A stretch of 50,998 nt of DNA from Deinococcales bacterium (lineage in GTDB: Bacteria; Deinococcota; Deinococci; Deinococcales; JAAFIG01), in the NCBI GenBank assembly GCA_013298595.1, contig JAAFIG010000029.1:3102-54099 (forward strand). Reading direction: 5' to 3'. This document shows positions 1 to 8,458 of this stretch, one piece after another. How positions within the stretch are numbered: position 1 is the first letter of the stretch; every line of letters starts with the position of its first letter. Under the pieces are notes generated by a model. The model had not been told where the DNA came from. It saw nothing but the letters and a program-made list of their open reading frames with translations, and did not search any database. The translations under genes were made by a program, and so were the position numbers.

Positions 1-1179
1 ACAGGCTGGCTGAACTTACTTGGTTTAGTAACCGTACTGGGCGCGATCAATGTTGGTACTTTCTTCTTTTTTATTGGTGCTTTTGGCGAAACCCTAAAAC
101 TCCAAGGTGACCTGACCACCCAAATTATTTTCTTGGTCATACTGACTGGTATCCAAGCGGCTGTAAACCACTTTGGAATTCGCCTAACCACAATGCTGAC
201 AGATTTTTCTGGTTATCTGATCTTTGCTGTAGCCATAGCTTTAACCCTTGCACTCATCATTTATGCACCAACTCGAGATTTCTCGAGATTATTTACCTTT
301 ACCAATTACTCGGGTTTTGGAGATCCCGTAGTCTGGCCCAAGACTGATTTAACCACTGTATTCTTACTTGGCTTGCTCTTACCGATTTACACCATTACAG
401 GTTACGATGCTTGCGCCCATGTTTCCGAAGAGACTGTCAATGCGCAACGCAGCGTGCCTCGCAGTATTATCTCGAGTACATTATGGTCTGGGTTATTTGG
501 TTACATCATGCTTTGTGCTTTTGTGATTGCCATTCCTGATATGAACGAAGCTGCCAAAACAGGTTTTGGCGTGTTCTTTTACGTGCTAAATAAAGTCATT
601 CCAAGTGGCTTGCGCGAAATTCTATACGTTGGCGTGTTTGTTTCACAATTTCTTTGTGGACTTGCAACTGTCACCAGTGCCTCGAGAATGATCTTTGCGT
701 TTGCTCGAGATGGTGGTTTCCCAAGTTTCTTAAAAGTGATTGATAAAAACTACCGCACACCCGTTGCGGCAATTTGGACAGCAGGTATCATCAGCATTTT
801 GTTTACGTTGTATGCACCTGTATACACCACCATTGTTACCATTTGCGTGATCTTTTTATTCTTGAGTTATGCCATGCCAATTGCGGCTGGCTATTTAGCA
901 TATGGAAAATCTTGGACAACAATGGGTCCGTGGGATATTGGCACTGCCTTCAAAGCTGTCAGTATCGCTGTTATGCTGGCAATTTGCTTTATTTTTTACA
1001 TTGGTATTCAGCCACCAAACGATAAAGCGCTATGGGTCACACTGGGTTTCTTTGCTTTGCTGGTCGTTGTGTGGTTTGGTCTCGAGCGTAATCGCTTTAC
1101 TGGACCCCCTACTGGCGAAAGTATAGCAGCTCGTCAAGCCGCAATTAAAGATGCCGAGAACGCTCTTTCTAACAAGTAG
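1..1179 (+). CDS. APC-superfamily amino acid/amine permease (5' end outside window)
   Basis: The reading frame is open from base 1, so the start lies upstream and only the C-terminal 392 residues are present. They form a series of about nine or ten hydrophobic segments with a conserved APC-type stretch around LPIYTITGYDACAHVSEET, a typical substrate-site region of amino acid/GABA permeases. The protein would sit in the cytoplasmic membrane and import an amino acid or amine by proton symport (family knowledge). It is followed by a glutamine-synthetase-like ligase gene, which suggests the substrate is an amine that is then gamma-glutamylated (inference). CTCGAG occurs five times. Confidence 0.85.
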   Translation, partial: TGWLNLLGLVTVLGAINVGTFFFFIGAFGETLKLQGDLTTQIIFLVILTGIQAAVNHFGIRLTTMLTDFSGYLIFAVAIALTLALIIYAPTRDFSRLFTFTNYSGFGDPVVWPKTDLTTVFLLGLLLPIYTITGYDACAHVSEETVNAQRSVPRSIISSTLWSGLFGYIMLCAFVIAIPDMNEAAKTGFGVFFYVLNKVIPSGLREILYVGVFVSQFLCGLATVTSASRMIFAFARDGGFPSFLKVIDKNYRTPVAAIWTAGIISILFTLYAPVYTTIVTICVIFLFLSYAMPIAAGYLAYGKSWTTMGPWDIGTAFKAVSIAVMLAICFIFYIGIQPPNDKALWVTLGFFALLVVVWFGLERNRFTGPPTGESIAARQAAIKDAENALSNK

Positions 1180-1186
1180 TTTCGTC

Positions 1187-1217
1187 AAAGACGAAAGCAC
1201 AGTTCGCTTTCGTCTTT
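1187..1217. terminator. Hairpin after the permease gene
   Basis: A perfect 12-bp inverted repeat, AAAGACGAAAGC (1187-1198) and its complement (1206-1217), is separated by a 7-nt loop directly after the permease stop. The right arm ends in CTTT but there is no long T run, so it may be a weak terminator or a processing/stability element between permease and ligase genes. Confidence 0.6.
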
Positions 1218-1237
1218 ATGCTCTCTCGAGGTAAATC

Positions 1238-2569
1238 ATGATCACATTAACTGAATTGCAAGCCCTTGTCTCGAGTGGTGCGATTGACACCGTGGTGATT
1301 GCCTTGACCGATATGCAAGGGCGGTTAATGGGCAAGCATGTAACCGCCAAGTTTTTTCTCGAGGAAGTTATACCTAACGGCGCTGAGGGTTGTAATTATT
1401 TGCTGGCTGTGGATACCGAAATGCGAACCGTGGATGGTTATGCCCTGAGTAGTTGGGGCACAGGTTATGGTGATTTTGTCATGAAACCTGATCTAAAAAC
1501 CCTAAGAATCGCGCCGTGGCTCGAGAAAACTACGTTGGTACAAGTTGATCTTGAGGGGCACGACCATCAGCCTGTGCTGCCTAGCCCTCGGCAAATTCTT
1601 AAAAAGCAACTCGAACGACTCGAGGAACGCGGTTTAGTGGCGTTAGCTGCCACCGAACTCGAATTTATTTTGTTCAAAGATTCTTACGAAGCCGCTTGGA
1701 AAAAGGCTTACCGTGACCTCGAGCCTTTTAATTATTACAATGTAGACTACAGCATTATTGGTACTTCGAGAGCAGAACCTGTGATTGGGCAAATTCGTCG
1801 GCAAATGGAACAAGCTGGTTTGGTGGTAGAAAACTCCAAAGGCGAATGTAATTTTGGTCAACACGAAGTCAATTTTAAGTACAAAGATGCCCTAGCCACC
1901 GCCGATGACCATGTGGTCTACAAAACAGGTGCCAAAGAAATTGCGAGTCGCATGGGGCATTCATTAACTTTTATGGCAAAGTTTAACGAGCGCGAAGGCA
2001 GCAGTTGCCATATCCATTTTTCACTACGGCAACAAGATGGCACACCTATTTTCAAAACGGATCCCTCAAGTTTTGATGCCTTTCTGGCGGGACAATTAGC
2101 TGCCCTGCGCGAATTAACTTTGTTTTATGCGCCAAATATCAACAGTTACAAACGGTATGCCATTGGCAGTTTTGCCCCCACCGCTGTCGCATGGGGACGT
2201 GACAACCGCACTTGCGGTATGCGAGTGGTTGGTTCAGGTAGCTCTTTACGCCTCGAGAACCGCGTACCCGGCGCAGATGTCAACCCATACCTTGCCTTAG
2301 CTGCCATGATCGCTGCTGGGCTACACGGCATGGATAACAAACTAACCCTCGAGCCAGAATTCAAAGGCAACGCGTACCATTCCGATAAGCCTCGAGTGCC
2401 ACGCAACATGCACGTGGCTCGAGAATTGTTTGCCAACTCGAGTTTAGCCAAGGAGGCTTTTGGTGATGTGGTGGTGCAACATTACTTAAATTATGCGGAT
2501 GTGGAACTGGATGCTTATGATGCCGCTGTGACGGACTGGGAACGTTTCAGGGGCTTTGAGCGATTATAA
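1238..2569 (+). CDS. Glutamine-synthetase-family gamma-glutamyl-amine ligase
   Basis: The 443-residue protein has the class glutamine synthetase fold. It shows the beta-Grasp N-terminal part, the metal ligand segment TELEFILF near residue 140, GQHEVNF near 207-213, a variant of the H-loop as GSSCHIHFSL near 254-263, and NRTCGMRVVG near 330. The usual NRSA..RIP of true glutamine synthetases is replaced, and no adenylylation tyrosine segment is evident. This pattern fits the PuuA/GlnA3-type enzymes that join glutamate to polyamines, ethanolamine or other amines using ATP. The position next to an amine-type permease supports catabolism over ammonia assimilation. The precise amine cannot be read from the sequence. 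It overlaps or abuts the next gene (TAA, one base, ATG). Confidence 0.8.
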   Translation: MITLTELQALVSSGAIDTVVIALTDMQGRLMGKHVTAKFFLEEVIPNGAEGCNYLLAVDTEMRTVDGYALSSWGTGYGDFVMKPDLKTLRIAPWLEKTTLVQVDLEGHDHQPVLPSPRQILKKQLERLEERGLVALAATELEFILFKDSYEAAWKKAYRDLEPFNYYNVDYSIIGTSRAEPVIGQIRRQMEQAGLVVENSKGECNFGQHEVNFKYKDALATADDHVVYKTGAKEIASRMGHSLTFMAKFNEREGSSCHIHFSLRQQDGTPIFKTDPSSFDAFLAGQLAALRELTLFYAPNINSYKRYAIGSFAPTAVAWGRDNRTCGMRVVGSGSSLRLENRVPGADVNPYLALAAMIAAGLHGMDNKLTLEPEFKGNAYHSDKPRVPRNMHVARELFANSSLAKEAFGDVVVQHYLNYADVELDAYDAAVTDWERFRGFERL

Positions 2570-2570
2570 A

Positions 2571-3140
2571 ATGATTGAGTTTCCAATTGCCCTCGAAATT
2601 GATTCGGTGTTGCATGACATTGAAACCCAGCGTATTCTGCAAGTTTTTGAAAGCATTGGTGCTGTTGATTTCTTGGTATTATTTCCGTTTCAAAAAATTT
2701 CGTTACTCAAACAGATTATTGTGGCAAATTTCCAAGTGAATGGTCTTTACAATTACCGAACACAGGAATGCGAGATGAGTGTTTCACGTGGCACGCATGA
2801 ATTTGGACAACAGTTTTCGTATCAAAATGTGTACAGTATCAGCTCATTGGCAACAAACGAATTCGCTGCAATTCAACGAACCGCCATTCATGAGCTTGGT
2901 CATCATATTCACAACAGGCTACGAAATACCCAATTGCCTTTTTTCCGTCGTACAATGCAAATTCCTCGGGTGTTTTCAATAAGTCAGTATGCGGCTAAAG
3001 ACAACTTAGAGTATTTTGCTGAGAGCTTTGCTGCTTTTGTTTTCTGCCAAGATCAACTCATGCACCATGATCAAATTGGGTATAACATGATCATCGAAGC
3101 ACTTGGGTTACTCGAGCTTCAAATCAAGGAATTGTTATGA
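2571..3140 (+). CDS. Small HELGH zinc metallopeptidase-like protein
   Basis: This 189-residue protein carries HELGHHIH at about residues 107-114, the zinc-binding HExxH signature, and a downstream acidic helix EYFAESFAAF (about 147-156) that could supply the third ligand, as in gluzincins of the anthrax lethal-factor/Mop kind. There is no signal peptide, so it is probably cytoplasmic. The ATG at 2571 is preferred because it starts one base after the ligase stop; an in-frame TTG at 2556 would add five residues. I do not recognise the family. Its target is unknown. It is translationally coupled to the next small ORF by an ATGA overlap. Confidence 0.65.
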   Translation: MIEFPIALEIDSVLHDIETQRILQVFESIGAVDFLVLFPFQKISLLKQIIVANFQVNGLYNYRTQECEMSVSRGTHEFGQQFSYQNVYSISSLATNEFAAIQRTAIHELGHHIHNRLRNTQLPFFRRTMQIPRVFSISQYAAKDNLEYFAESFAAFVFCQDQLMHHDQIGYNMIIEALGLLELQIKELL

Positions 3141-3343
3141 CTCAACTGGCTGAACGACCACTTGCACAACTCGATGATGCTGAAATCGCCAACGGTTTGG
3201 CAATCCTTTATTTTGAAGATAACTTAACCCGCCAAAACTATGATCGTGCCCTCCAAGAACTCATTCGGCGCAAATTTGCCCCCGAAGCGCTAGGCACCCT
3301 TATTTTATTTGGTGAATTGGAATGGCAAAAGCCATATCGTTAA
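3137..3343 (+). CDS. Small acidic protein of unknown function, coupled to the metallopeptidase
   Basis: A 68-residue soluble protein starts inside the stop region of the metallopeptidase gene (ATGA overlap), a sign of translational coupling. It is rich in charged and hydrophobic helix-forming residues and has no membrane segment or recognisable motif. The tight coupling suggests it acts with the peptidase, for example as an inhibitor or adaptor, but this is inference. The two genes sit within the amine-utilisation locus without an obvious biochemical reason. Confidence 0.55.
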   Translation: MTQLAERPLAQLDDAEIANGLAILYFEDNLTRQNYDRALQELIRRKFAPEALGTLILFGELEWQKPYR

Positions 3344-3432
3344 AGATTTCGTACACTGTACTTTGATTTTTCATTGCAAACTCGAGTTTCAAAAATACCA
3401 ACTCGAGGCATCAATTTTGGAGGAGTTTTTAT

Positions 3433-4206
3433 ATGCGTCTCGAGAATAAAGTGGCTTTAATTACAGGTGCTGGTAGTGGCATCGGCAAAGAATCAGCGTT
3501 GTTGTTTGCGACTGAAGGTGCCAGCGTGGTGGTGGTAGATCTCAACGAAGCGGCTGGTCAAGCAGTTGTCTCGAGTATTGTGGCTGCGGGTGGCAAGGCA
3601 GTTTTTGCCAAAGCCGATGTATCTAAGGCTGCTGATTGCCAGAATATGGTGCAGGTTGCCGAGGATTCGTTTGGTAAGCTAAATGTGATTTTTAATAATG
3701 CAGGTATTTCCCACGCCGACGATGATAACGCAATGAATACCGAGGAAGATGTTTGGGATTTAACCTTTGCGATCAATGTCAAAGGTGTTTTTTTGGGTTG
3801 CAAATACGCGATTCCTGCCATGTTGCGGGCTGGTAGTGGCAGCATTATTAACACAGCTTCGTTTGTGGCGGTGCTAGGCGCGGCTACACCGCAACTGGCG
3901 TATACATCGAGTAAGGGTGCGGTGCTGAGTATGACACGGGAATTAGCTGCCATTCATGCTCGGCAGGGAATTCGGGTGAATGCACTTTGCCCTGGTCCGT
4001 TACGCACTGAATTACTGATGAAGTACTTGGATACCGAGGAGAAACGTCAACGGCGTTTGGTGCACATTCCAATGGGTCGGTTTGGCGAGGCGCAGGAAAT
4101 GGCAAAAGCAGCGTTGTGGTTAGCTTCTGATGACTCGAGTTTTACTACTGGGTCAACATTTTTAGCTGATGGTGGTATTACTTCTGCTTATACAACTCCA
4201 CTTTAG
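3433..4206 (+). CDS. Short-chain dehydrogenase/reductase (SDR), classical type
   Basis: The 257-residue protein has the Rossmann motif TGAGSGIG (residues 11-18), an acidic residue after beta-2 (VVVDLNE) that favours NAD(H), NNAG near residue 90, and the catalytic YTSSK (Tyr-x3-Lys) near 155-159 with an upstream Ser. It would oxidise an alcohol or reduce a ketone; the substrate cannot be assigned. A strong ribosome binding site GGAGGAG lies 6-8 nt before ATG. It is the last gene of the plus-strand cluster and is followed by a CTCGAG-built terminator, so it may serve the same catabolic pathway as the permease and ligase. Confidence 0.85.
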   Translation: MRLENKVALITGAGSGIGKESALLFATEGASVVVVDLNEAAGQAVVSSIVAAGGKAVFAKADVSKAADCQNMVQVAEDSFGKLNVIFNNAGISHADDDNAMNTEEDVWDLTFAINVKGVFLGCKYAIPAMLRAGSGSIINTASFVAVLGAATPQLAYTSSKGAVLSMTRELAAIHARQGIRVNALCPGPLRTELLMKYLDTEEKRQRRLVHIPMGRFGEAQEMAKAALWLASDDSSFTTGSTFLADGGITSAYTTPL

Positions 4207-4214
4207 CATTCTTG

Positions 4215-4239
4215 CCTCGAGTACTGAACTCGAGGTTTT
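4215..4239 (+). terminator. Rho-independent terminator made from two CTCGAG copies
   Basis: CCTCGAGT (4215-4222) and ACTCGAGG (4228-4235) form an 8-bp stem with a 5-nt loop, followed by TTTTATT. It closes the SDR gene and overlaps the end of the convergent GGDEF gene. Confidence 0.75.
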
Positions 4240-5209
4240 ATTGCTTTATAACCTGAAGAAGTTGTGCATGGTGGCTTTGTTTATCTTTGTACATAAAGGT
4301 ATCGGCTTCAAATAATGCAGCATCTAAGTTTTGTTGCTCGAGTTGAATCCAACCTGTGCTAACTTGTGTAAAGTCTGCTCGAATTGTGTTTATCAGGGTC
4401 TCGAGTGCTATTTGATTCGGGTGAATGCTGATAAATTCGTCGCCACCAACTCGGTAAAGTTTATCTGTAGGTTGACAATGTTTTTGTAAAGTTAAGCAAA
4501 ATGCTGTGATAAAAGCATCACCTGCTTGATGTCCTTGGGTATCGTTAATGCGTTTTAATCCGTCTATATCCCATAAGGCAAAGCTGGTGTTGCTTCGTGG
4601 AATCGTTTGCCAGTCTCGCTCGAGGGCACGGCGATTCCCTAAACCTGTGGCTGGGTCAGTCAGGGCGGCTTGCTCGAGTTGTGAGTTAAGGGCTTCTAAA
4701 CGGTCGTGGCGTTGCTCGAGTACGTTGAGTAATTGATGAATTAAGATACCAAAAATGGCAAATAACAGCAGTTGATGCCCAGTGATAATCAGTTGGTGAA
4801 ATGGCAAACCCCAGAAACTCAGTATGATCACTACTAAACCGAGGACGGCACCACCTACACCTCCAAGGACACCTAAAAATAATTCCAGTGGTGACATCAA
4901 AGCGATTCGGCTTGCGGGTTGTAAATCGAGTTGGGTCATGACGCTGCTACTCGAGCCTGTACTGTATACCAGAAATGGAATTAATCCGCAGAGAAATATA
5001 ATTTCACCAATCACAAGGTAGCGTCTCGAGATGATCCAGCCGAGTATTGCCCACAGAATGACCACGAGCATGTCACCAATGCCTACTGTTATCCATCGCT
5101 CTGGTTGCAACCAGGCTGTACCAAATAATGGTGCGGTGAGTACAACACCTCCAGCCAATAATAGCCAGAATACATGCAGAAGTTTTTCTCGCACTGCGCG
5201 TGGGTGCAT
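4238..5209 (-). CDS. Membrane GGDEF-domain diguanylate cyclase
   Basis: The 323-residue protein begins with about five or six hydrophobic segments (residues 12-165) and ends with a GGDEF domain. Visible hallmarks are DPATGLGNRRAL, FALWDIDGLKRIND (metal site Asp) and the intact active loop RVGGDEF. It should make cyclic di-GMP from GTP at the inner membrane face in response to an unknown signal. The domain is a little short after GGDEF. A TACACT box lies 5 nt before the ATG (positions 5215-5220 on this strand), suggesting a leaderless transcript divergent from the next gene. Confidence 0.85.
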   Translation of the reverse strand: MHPRAVREKLLHVFWLLLAGGVVLTAPLFGTAWLQPERWITVGIGDMLVVILWAILGWIISRRYLVIGEIIFLCGLIPFLVYSTGSSSSVMTQLDLQPASRIALMSPLELFLGVLGGVGGAVLGLVVIILSFWGLPFHQLIITGHQLLLFAIFGILIHQLLNVLEQRHDRLEALNSQLEQAALTDPATGLGNRRALERDWQTIPRSNTSFALWDIDGLKRINDTQGHQAGDAFITAFCLTLQKHCQPTDKLYRVGGDEFISIHPNQIALETLINTIRADFTQVSTGWIQLEQQNLDAALFEADTFMYKDKQSHHAQLLQVIKQ

Positions 5210-5284
5210 AGTTTAGTGTACACAGAAAATGCTTATGGTTGTGGCATTTTTTGGCATTTGGTCAAACGCCTTCGTGAGTTTTTA

Positions 5285-5290
5285 TAGACT
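5285..5290 (+). promoter_or_regulatory. -10 box TAGACT, leaderless type
   Basis: TAGACT ends 7 nt before the ATG at 5298. This decides the start in favour of 5298 over the longer in-frame ATG at 5229. No clear -35 was found. Confidence 0.5.
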
Positions 5291-5297
5291 GACTTCA

Positions 5298-5858
5298 ATG
5301 AATCACGGTGTGGAAGCTTTACAAAAAGAGTACCAAGATTATGTGATGGCGCACCGAATTCGGAAATTGCTAGGCGGTAAACTCGAGCCAAAAATTTTCC
5401 TTAGTCTAGCGATTTATGCCCAGCGACGACTTGAACGGCAACGTTTAGCTCGAGAGTTGGTAACGGTAAAGCCTTTATCTATGGAACGTTTAGCTCGAGT
5501 GGATGATTTTACTGATGAACTGTGTTTTGGTATGTGGCGTAATCCTCGAGAGATTAATGATTTTCTTCGTGCTGTTTGGAAACGTGGTGGTCATGGTATT
5601 TTCGAGTTTCCAACAGAGTTTGCGGCTTTACTTTTAAGCCAAACAGAACGCTCGAGATTGCCGCTGCGTGGTGTGGAAGTTGCCGAGTTCTATGTGGCGT
5701 GCTTAAAAGTTGGTGCGGCGGCTTTTAGCCCCGAAGAAATGGGTTTAGCTGTGGATCGTGTTGAGCGTTTAGCAGCGGCTTTACCGATTTTTATTGATGA
5801 ATTACAAAGTGCTCTGGAATTTGATGATCCAGCTTTTTCCGAGCTTGACTGGGATTGA
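5298..5858 (+). CDS. Conserved-looking soluble protein of unknown function
   Basis: I do not recognise this 186-residue protein. It is mostly helical and charged, starting with a basic region, and ends in a very acidic tail ([15 protein letters not shown]). There are no membrane segments from this start. The alternative ATG at 5229 would add 23 hydrophobic residues. The 5298 start is preferred because a TAGACT -10 box sits exactly 7 nt upstream, the common arrangement in this window. It lies between a GGDEF gene and a cyclophilin gene with 61 bp to the latter. Several CTCGAG copies show it is long resident. Confidence 0.6.
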   Translation: MNHGVEALQKEYQDYVMAHRIRKLLGGKLEPKIFLSLAIYAQRRLERQRLARELVTVKPLSMERLARVDDFTDELCFGMWRNPREINDFLRAVWKRGGHGIFEFPTEFAALLLSQTERSRLPLRGVEVAEFYVACLKVGAAAFSPEEMGLAVDRVERLAAALPIFIDELQSALEFDDPAFSELDWD

Positions 5859-5906
5859 TGGAGATGTCTACATCTTTTCCTCATCTGATTTTTTAGGTTT
5901 TACGTT

Positions 5907-5912
5907 TAGAAT
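5907..5912 (+). promoter_or_regulatory. -10 box TAGAAT of the cyclophilin gene
   Basis: TAGAAT ends 7 nt before the ATG at 5920, placing the transcription start at or next to the start codon. The -35 is not clear. Confidence 0.55.
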
Positions 5913-5919
5913 AGTGCAG

Positions 5920-6558
5920 ATGAAAATTTCTTCAAAGTGGTTCTTAGGTACGCTGCTACTGGCTGGCGTGGCAGTCTCGAGTGTTTTGGCACAAGGCGCT
6001 AAACTCTATGTTCCAGCAGGTTTTAAGGTCGAACCTGATTTATCTAAAACTCGAGTGGTCAGTTTTAAGGGACCTAAGTATGTACTAGCGGATAACACTG
6101 ATTACCGCGCTGTGATCGAAACTGATAAGGGTCGTATTGTGGTGGATTTATTTGAAGACGATACCCCTGTTACAGTCAATAATTTTGTTTTCTTGGCGCG
6201 TAATAAGTTCTACGATGGTATTATTTTCCACCGTATCATTGACCAATTTATGGCGCAAACAGGCGATCCACTGGGTACTGGTACAGGTGGACCTGGGTAT
6301 CAATTTGGCGATGAATTCCGTACCAAACTGACTTTTAAAGAAAAGGGGCTTTTAGCCATGGCAAATTCTGGTCCTGCCACCAATGGTAGCCAATTCTTTA
6401 TTACCTTAGTTCCAACCGAGCATTTGAATGGCAAACACACAATTTTTGGTAAGCTGCTCGAGGGTGAAAAAGTGTTGAACGCCTTAAATAAGGGTGAGCC
6501 ACCTGCAAATCCTTCAAAGATGGTCAAAGTGTATATCGTTTCTAAAAAGAAAAAGTAA
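5920..6558 (+). CDS. Secreted cyclophilin-type peptidyl-prolyl isomerase
   Basis: The 212-residue precursor has an N-terminal signal peptide ([20 protein letters not shown], cleavage near VLAQ). A cyclophilin domain of about 150 residues follows, with the catalytic/binding elements [33 protein letters not shown] and [11 protein letters not shown]. It would speed proline isomerisation of proteins folding outside the cytoplasmic membrane. The start at 5920 is chosen over the longer open frame because it gives a proper signal peptide and has a -10 box 7 nt upstream. The gene ends in a strong terminator and looks monocistronic. Confidence 0.9.
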   Translation: MKISSKWFLGTLLLAGVAVSSVLAQGAKLYVPAGFKVEPDLSKTRVVSFKGPKYVLADNTDYRAVIETDKGRIVVDLFEDDTPVTVNNFVFLARNKFYDGIIFHRIIDQFMAQTGDPLGTGTGGPGYQFGDEFRTKLTFKEKGLLAMANSGPATNGSQFFITLVPTEHLNGKHTIFGKLLEGEKVLNALNKGEPPANPSKMVKVYIVSKKKK

Positions 6559-6568
6559 GTTGCTGTTC

Positions 6569-6597
6569 AAAAGCCGCTGAGCGAATCAGCGGCTTTT
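6569..6597 (+). terminator. Rho-independent terminator after cyclophilin gene
   Basis: AAAAGCCGCTGA (6569-6580), loop GCGAA, TCAGCGGCTTTT (6586-6597): a 12-bp perfect stem with a T-rich right arm. Confidence 0.85.
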
Positions 6598-6707
6598 GCT
6601 TATCTCGAGTTAAACTCTTTCCGAATGTTGTTCAGTACATTTTGCCAAAAAGAAGATTTTATAGCGAAATGATCGAATAGCATCTGGTAATTTGTACCTT
6701 TGTGCTG

Positions 6708-6713
6708 TACAAT
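6708..6713 (+). promoter_or_regulatory. -10 box TACAAT
   Basis: TACAAT ends 9 nt before the ATG at 6723. The transcript would have a leader of two or three bases at most. Confidence 0.45.
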
Positions 6714-6722
6714 TAGCACTTT

Positions 6723-7913
6723 ATGAGATTTGCCGCAATCACCGATTCAATCGTGGATGCCTCAAGGGTTGCCAGTGCCTTTGCGCGAGCTGGTCATGAT
6801 GCAACCCTTTTGCTGCACGAACACAGTGAGTACGGCTTGCAACTCGAGGGACAAAATGCGTTGGTTTTCGATGCGGATTTACGTGGATTATCTAAGCTTG
6901 ATTCAAGAATGCGTTTGCAGCGTCTAGCTCGTCAGTTGCGTAGTAGTGAAATTGCTTTTTTTCGTTTTGACTCGAGTTTACGCCGCCCTTGGGATGATTT
7001 ATTTGCTACCCTCGAAGCCAGTGGGCGTAATAAACTCATTCTGGCTGCCTTTAATCCGCTCGAAGGCTTTGAAGTTCGGCACGGCACTGTGTTCTGGCAT
7101 GGTTCGCCTTTGCATCGCACAACTTTAGCTCGAGACCGTTTAAACCCTGTGTACGATGCCAACTTACCAGAGTTACTGGAACGCGAAGGGCTTGGCACAG
7201 TGGCTTTGGTACGCGACATTACGCCGCAAACCATTGGGGTAGCACTCGAGAAAGCCAAATTTATTATCGTTGATGGTGGTAATCGTGGCGATGCCGAACG
7301 CTTAGTTGCCAGTGTGCCAGATGCCAATGCTGTGCTCTGGGCAGGTGGTGCTAACCTAGCTCGAGCGATTGGGGCAACTTATCCTAGTGTTTCAGATGAA
7401 TTCCTCGAGCCAGATATAAGTTGCAAATCAACGTTATTAGCTTTTAGTGGTTCATCACCGCAAACCATGCAACAATTCAAGGTTTTACGTGATGCTGGTG
7501 TTCAAACCATCACCTTTGATGCCCTTGAATTACTTTATGGCGATGTACTCGAGCCATTTGTGCAACGGGTCACTCAAGCCTTAAAGCGTGGTAGTTGTGC
7601 TGTGAGTTTAGATTTTAATGCCAGTACTGCTTTTGGTTTGCCTGCAACTCAATTACAACACAAAGCACGAACTGCACTAGCAGATACCATCCAGCAACTC
7701 TCGAGCCAGCAGGCATTTGAGAATATCCTATTATGTGGTTCACCCATTGCCAGCAGTACCATACGTGCTTTGCATGCCAAAGGAACGCATAATTCACCAC
7801 ACAGCGATGATATGCGTTTACTAGCCCAAAATCCGCACCGTATCAGTGTACGAGCTTCAACTGATACACCCCAAACCTTGTTAGGTGCGTATCAAGTGCT
7901 TGCAGGTTTATAG
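6723..7913 (+). CDS. Diverged DUF1537 / four-carbon acid sugar kinase homologue
   Basis: The layout of this 396-residue protein follows the OtnK/DtnK (four-carbon acid sugar kinase) family. ITDSIVDASRVASAFARAGH stands where the family has its ADDLTGA motif, RFDSSLRR where it has DSTLRG, and LAAFNPLEGFEVRHGTVFWHGSPLH where it has the AFP..GR....G substrate segment. Key residues differ in the first two motifs and I cannot find the C-terminal glycine-rich ATP motif (GGDTA). The substrate and even kinase activity are therefore doubtful. It is alone between a terminator and a convergent gene one base downstream. Confidence 0.55.
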   Translation: MRFAAITDSIVDASRVASAFARAGHDATLLLHEHSEYGLQLEGQNALVFDADLRGLSKLDSRMRLQRLARQLRSSEIAFFRFDSSLRRPWDDLFATLEASGRNKLILAAFNPLEGFEVRHGTVFWHGSPLHRTTLARDRLNPVYDANLPELLEREGLGTVALVRDITPQTIGVALEKAKFIIVDGGNRGDAERLVASVPDANAVLWAGGANLARAIGATYPSVSDEFLEPDISCKSTLLAFSGSSPQTMQQFKVLRDAGVQTITFDALELLYGDVLEPFVQRVTQALKRGSCAVSLDFNASTAFGLPATQLQHKARTALADTIQQLSSQQAFENILLCGSPIASSTIRALHAKGTHNSPHSDDMRLLAQNPHRISVRASTDTPQTLLGAYQVLAGL

Positions 7914-7914
7914 T

Positions 7915-8388
7915 TTATTTTGGAAAAATTGCTACGTTTAAAGCAGCTAAAGAAGCATAAGACACTTTCCAAGCAGCTTTTGCATCGCTGGATAAGGCAA
8001 TCACACCACTGCGTTTAACCTCACCAGAAACCAGTTTTAGGGTCATTGTGACTGCTACACTGGCGGTATTACCCGAAACCGTGGTTTTACCAAAACTCAT
8101 CTGATAACCTTTTAGTAGTTTACTCGAGACAATACTGGCAAACGCACTGGGTGCACCAACCACAAATTTCCCAGTCCAACCAACGTCACCACATTGCAAG
8201 CCCTCGAGCACTTGCCGCACAGCATTTTGGGCATTACCAGCACTTTGGGCTGGTGTGACTTGATCACCGCTCGAGACAATGTTAATTGCTTCTACTGCCC
8301 AATGGCATGGTGGCACATCCACATACGTGGTTTGTGCTTGAACCAAACCCACTAAAGCCAATGTTGCTGTGAGTAAGAATTTTTTCAT
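7915..8388 (-). CDS. Exported protein with an SLH-like N-terminal segment
   Basis: The 157-residue precursor has a signal peptide (KKFLLTATLALVGLVQAQ). The mature protein starts with TYVDVPPCHWAVEAINIV, which matches the first helix of S-layer homology domains (DVP..HWA..AI). Only that first part is present; the rest is a beta-rich region of unknown type, with a second Cys (LQCGDVGW) that could pair with the first. It is probably periplasmic or envelope-bound. A TACAGT box lies 5 nt before the ATG. It is convergent with the DUF1537-like gene with a single base between the stops. Confidence 0.6.
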   Translation of the reverse strand: MKKFLLTATLALVGLVQAQTTYVDVPPCHWAVEAINIVSSGDQVTPAQSAGNAQNAVRQVLEGLQCGDVGWTGKFVVGAPSAFASIVSSKLLKGYQMSFGKTTVSGNTASVAVTMTLKLVSGEVKRSGVIALSSDAKAAWKVSYASLAALNVAIFPK

Positions 8389-8444
8389 ACATCACTGTAC
8401 TGCTCGGTTGATGGCTTTGCAGTAAGAAAGCTTGCAATCTCTGC

Positions 8445-8450
8445 TAAACT
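8445..8450 (+). promoter_or_regulatory. -10 box TAAACT
   Basis: TAAACT ends 8 nt before the ATG at 8459, supporting that start over an in-frame TTG at 8432. Confidence 0.45.
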
Positions 8451-8458
8451 ACCCTCAT

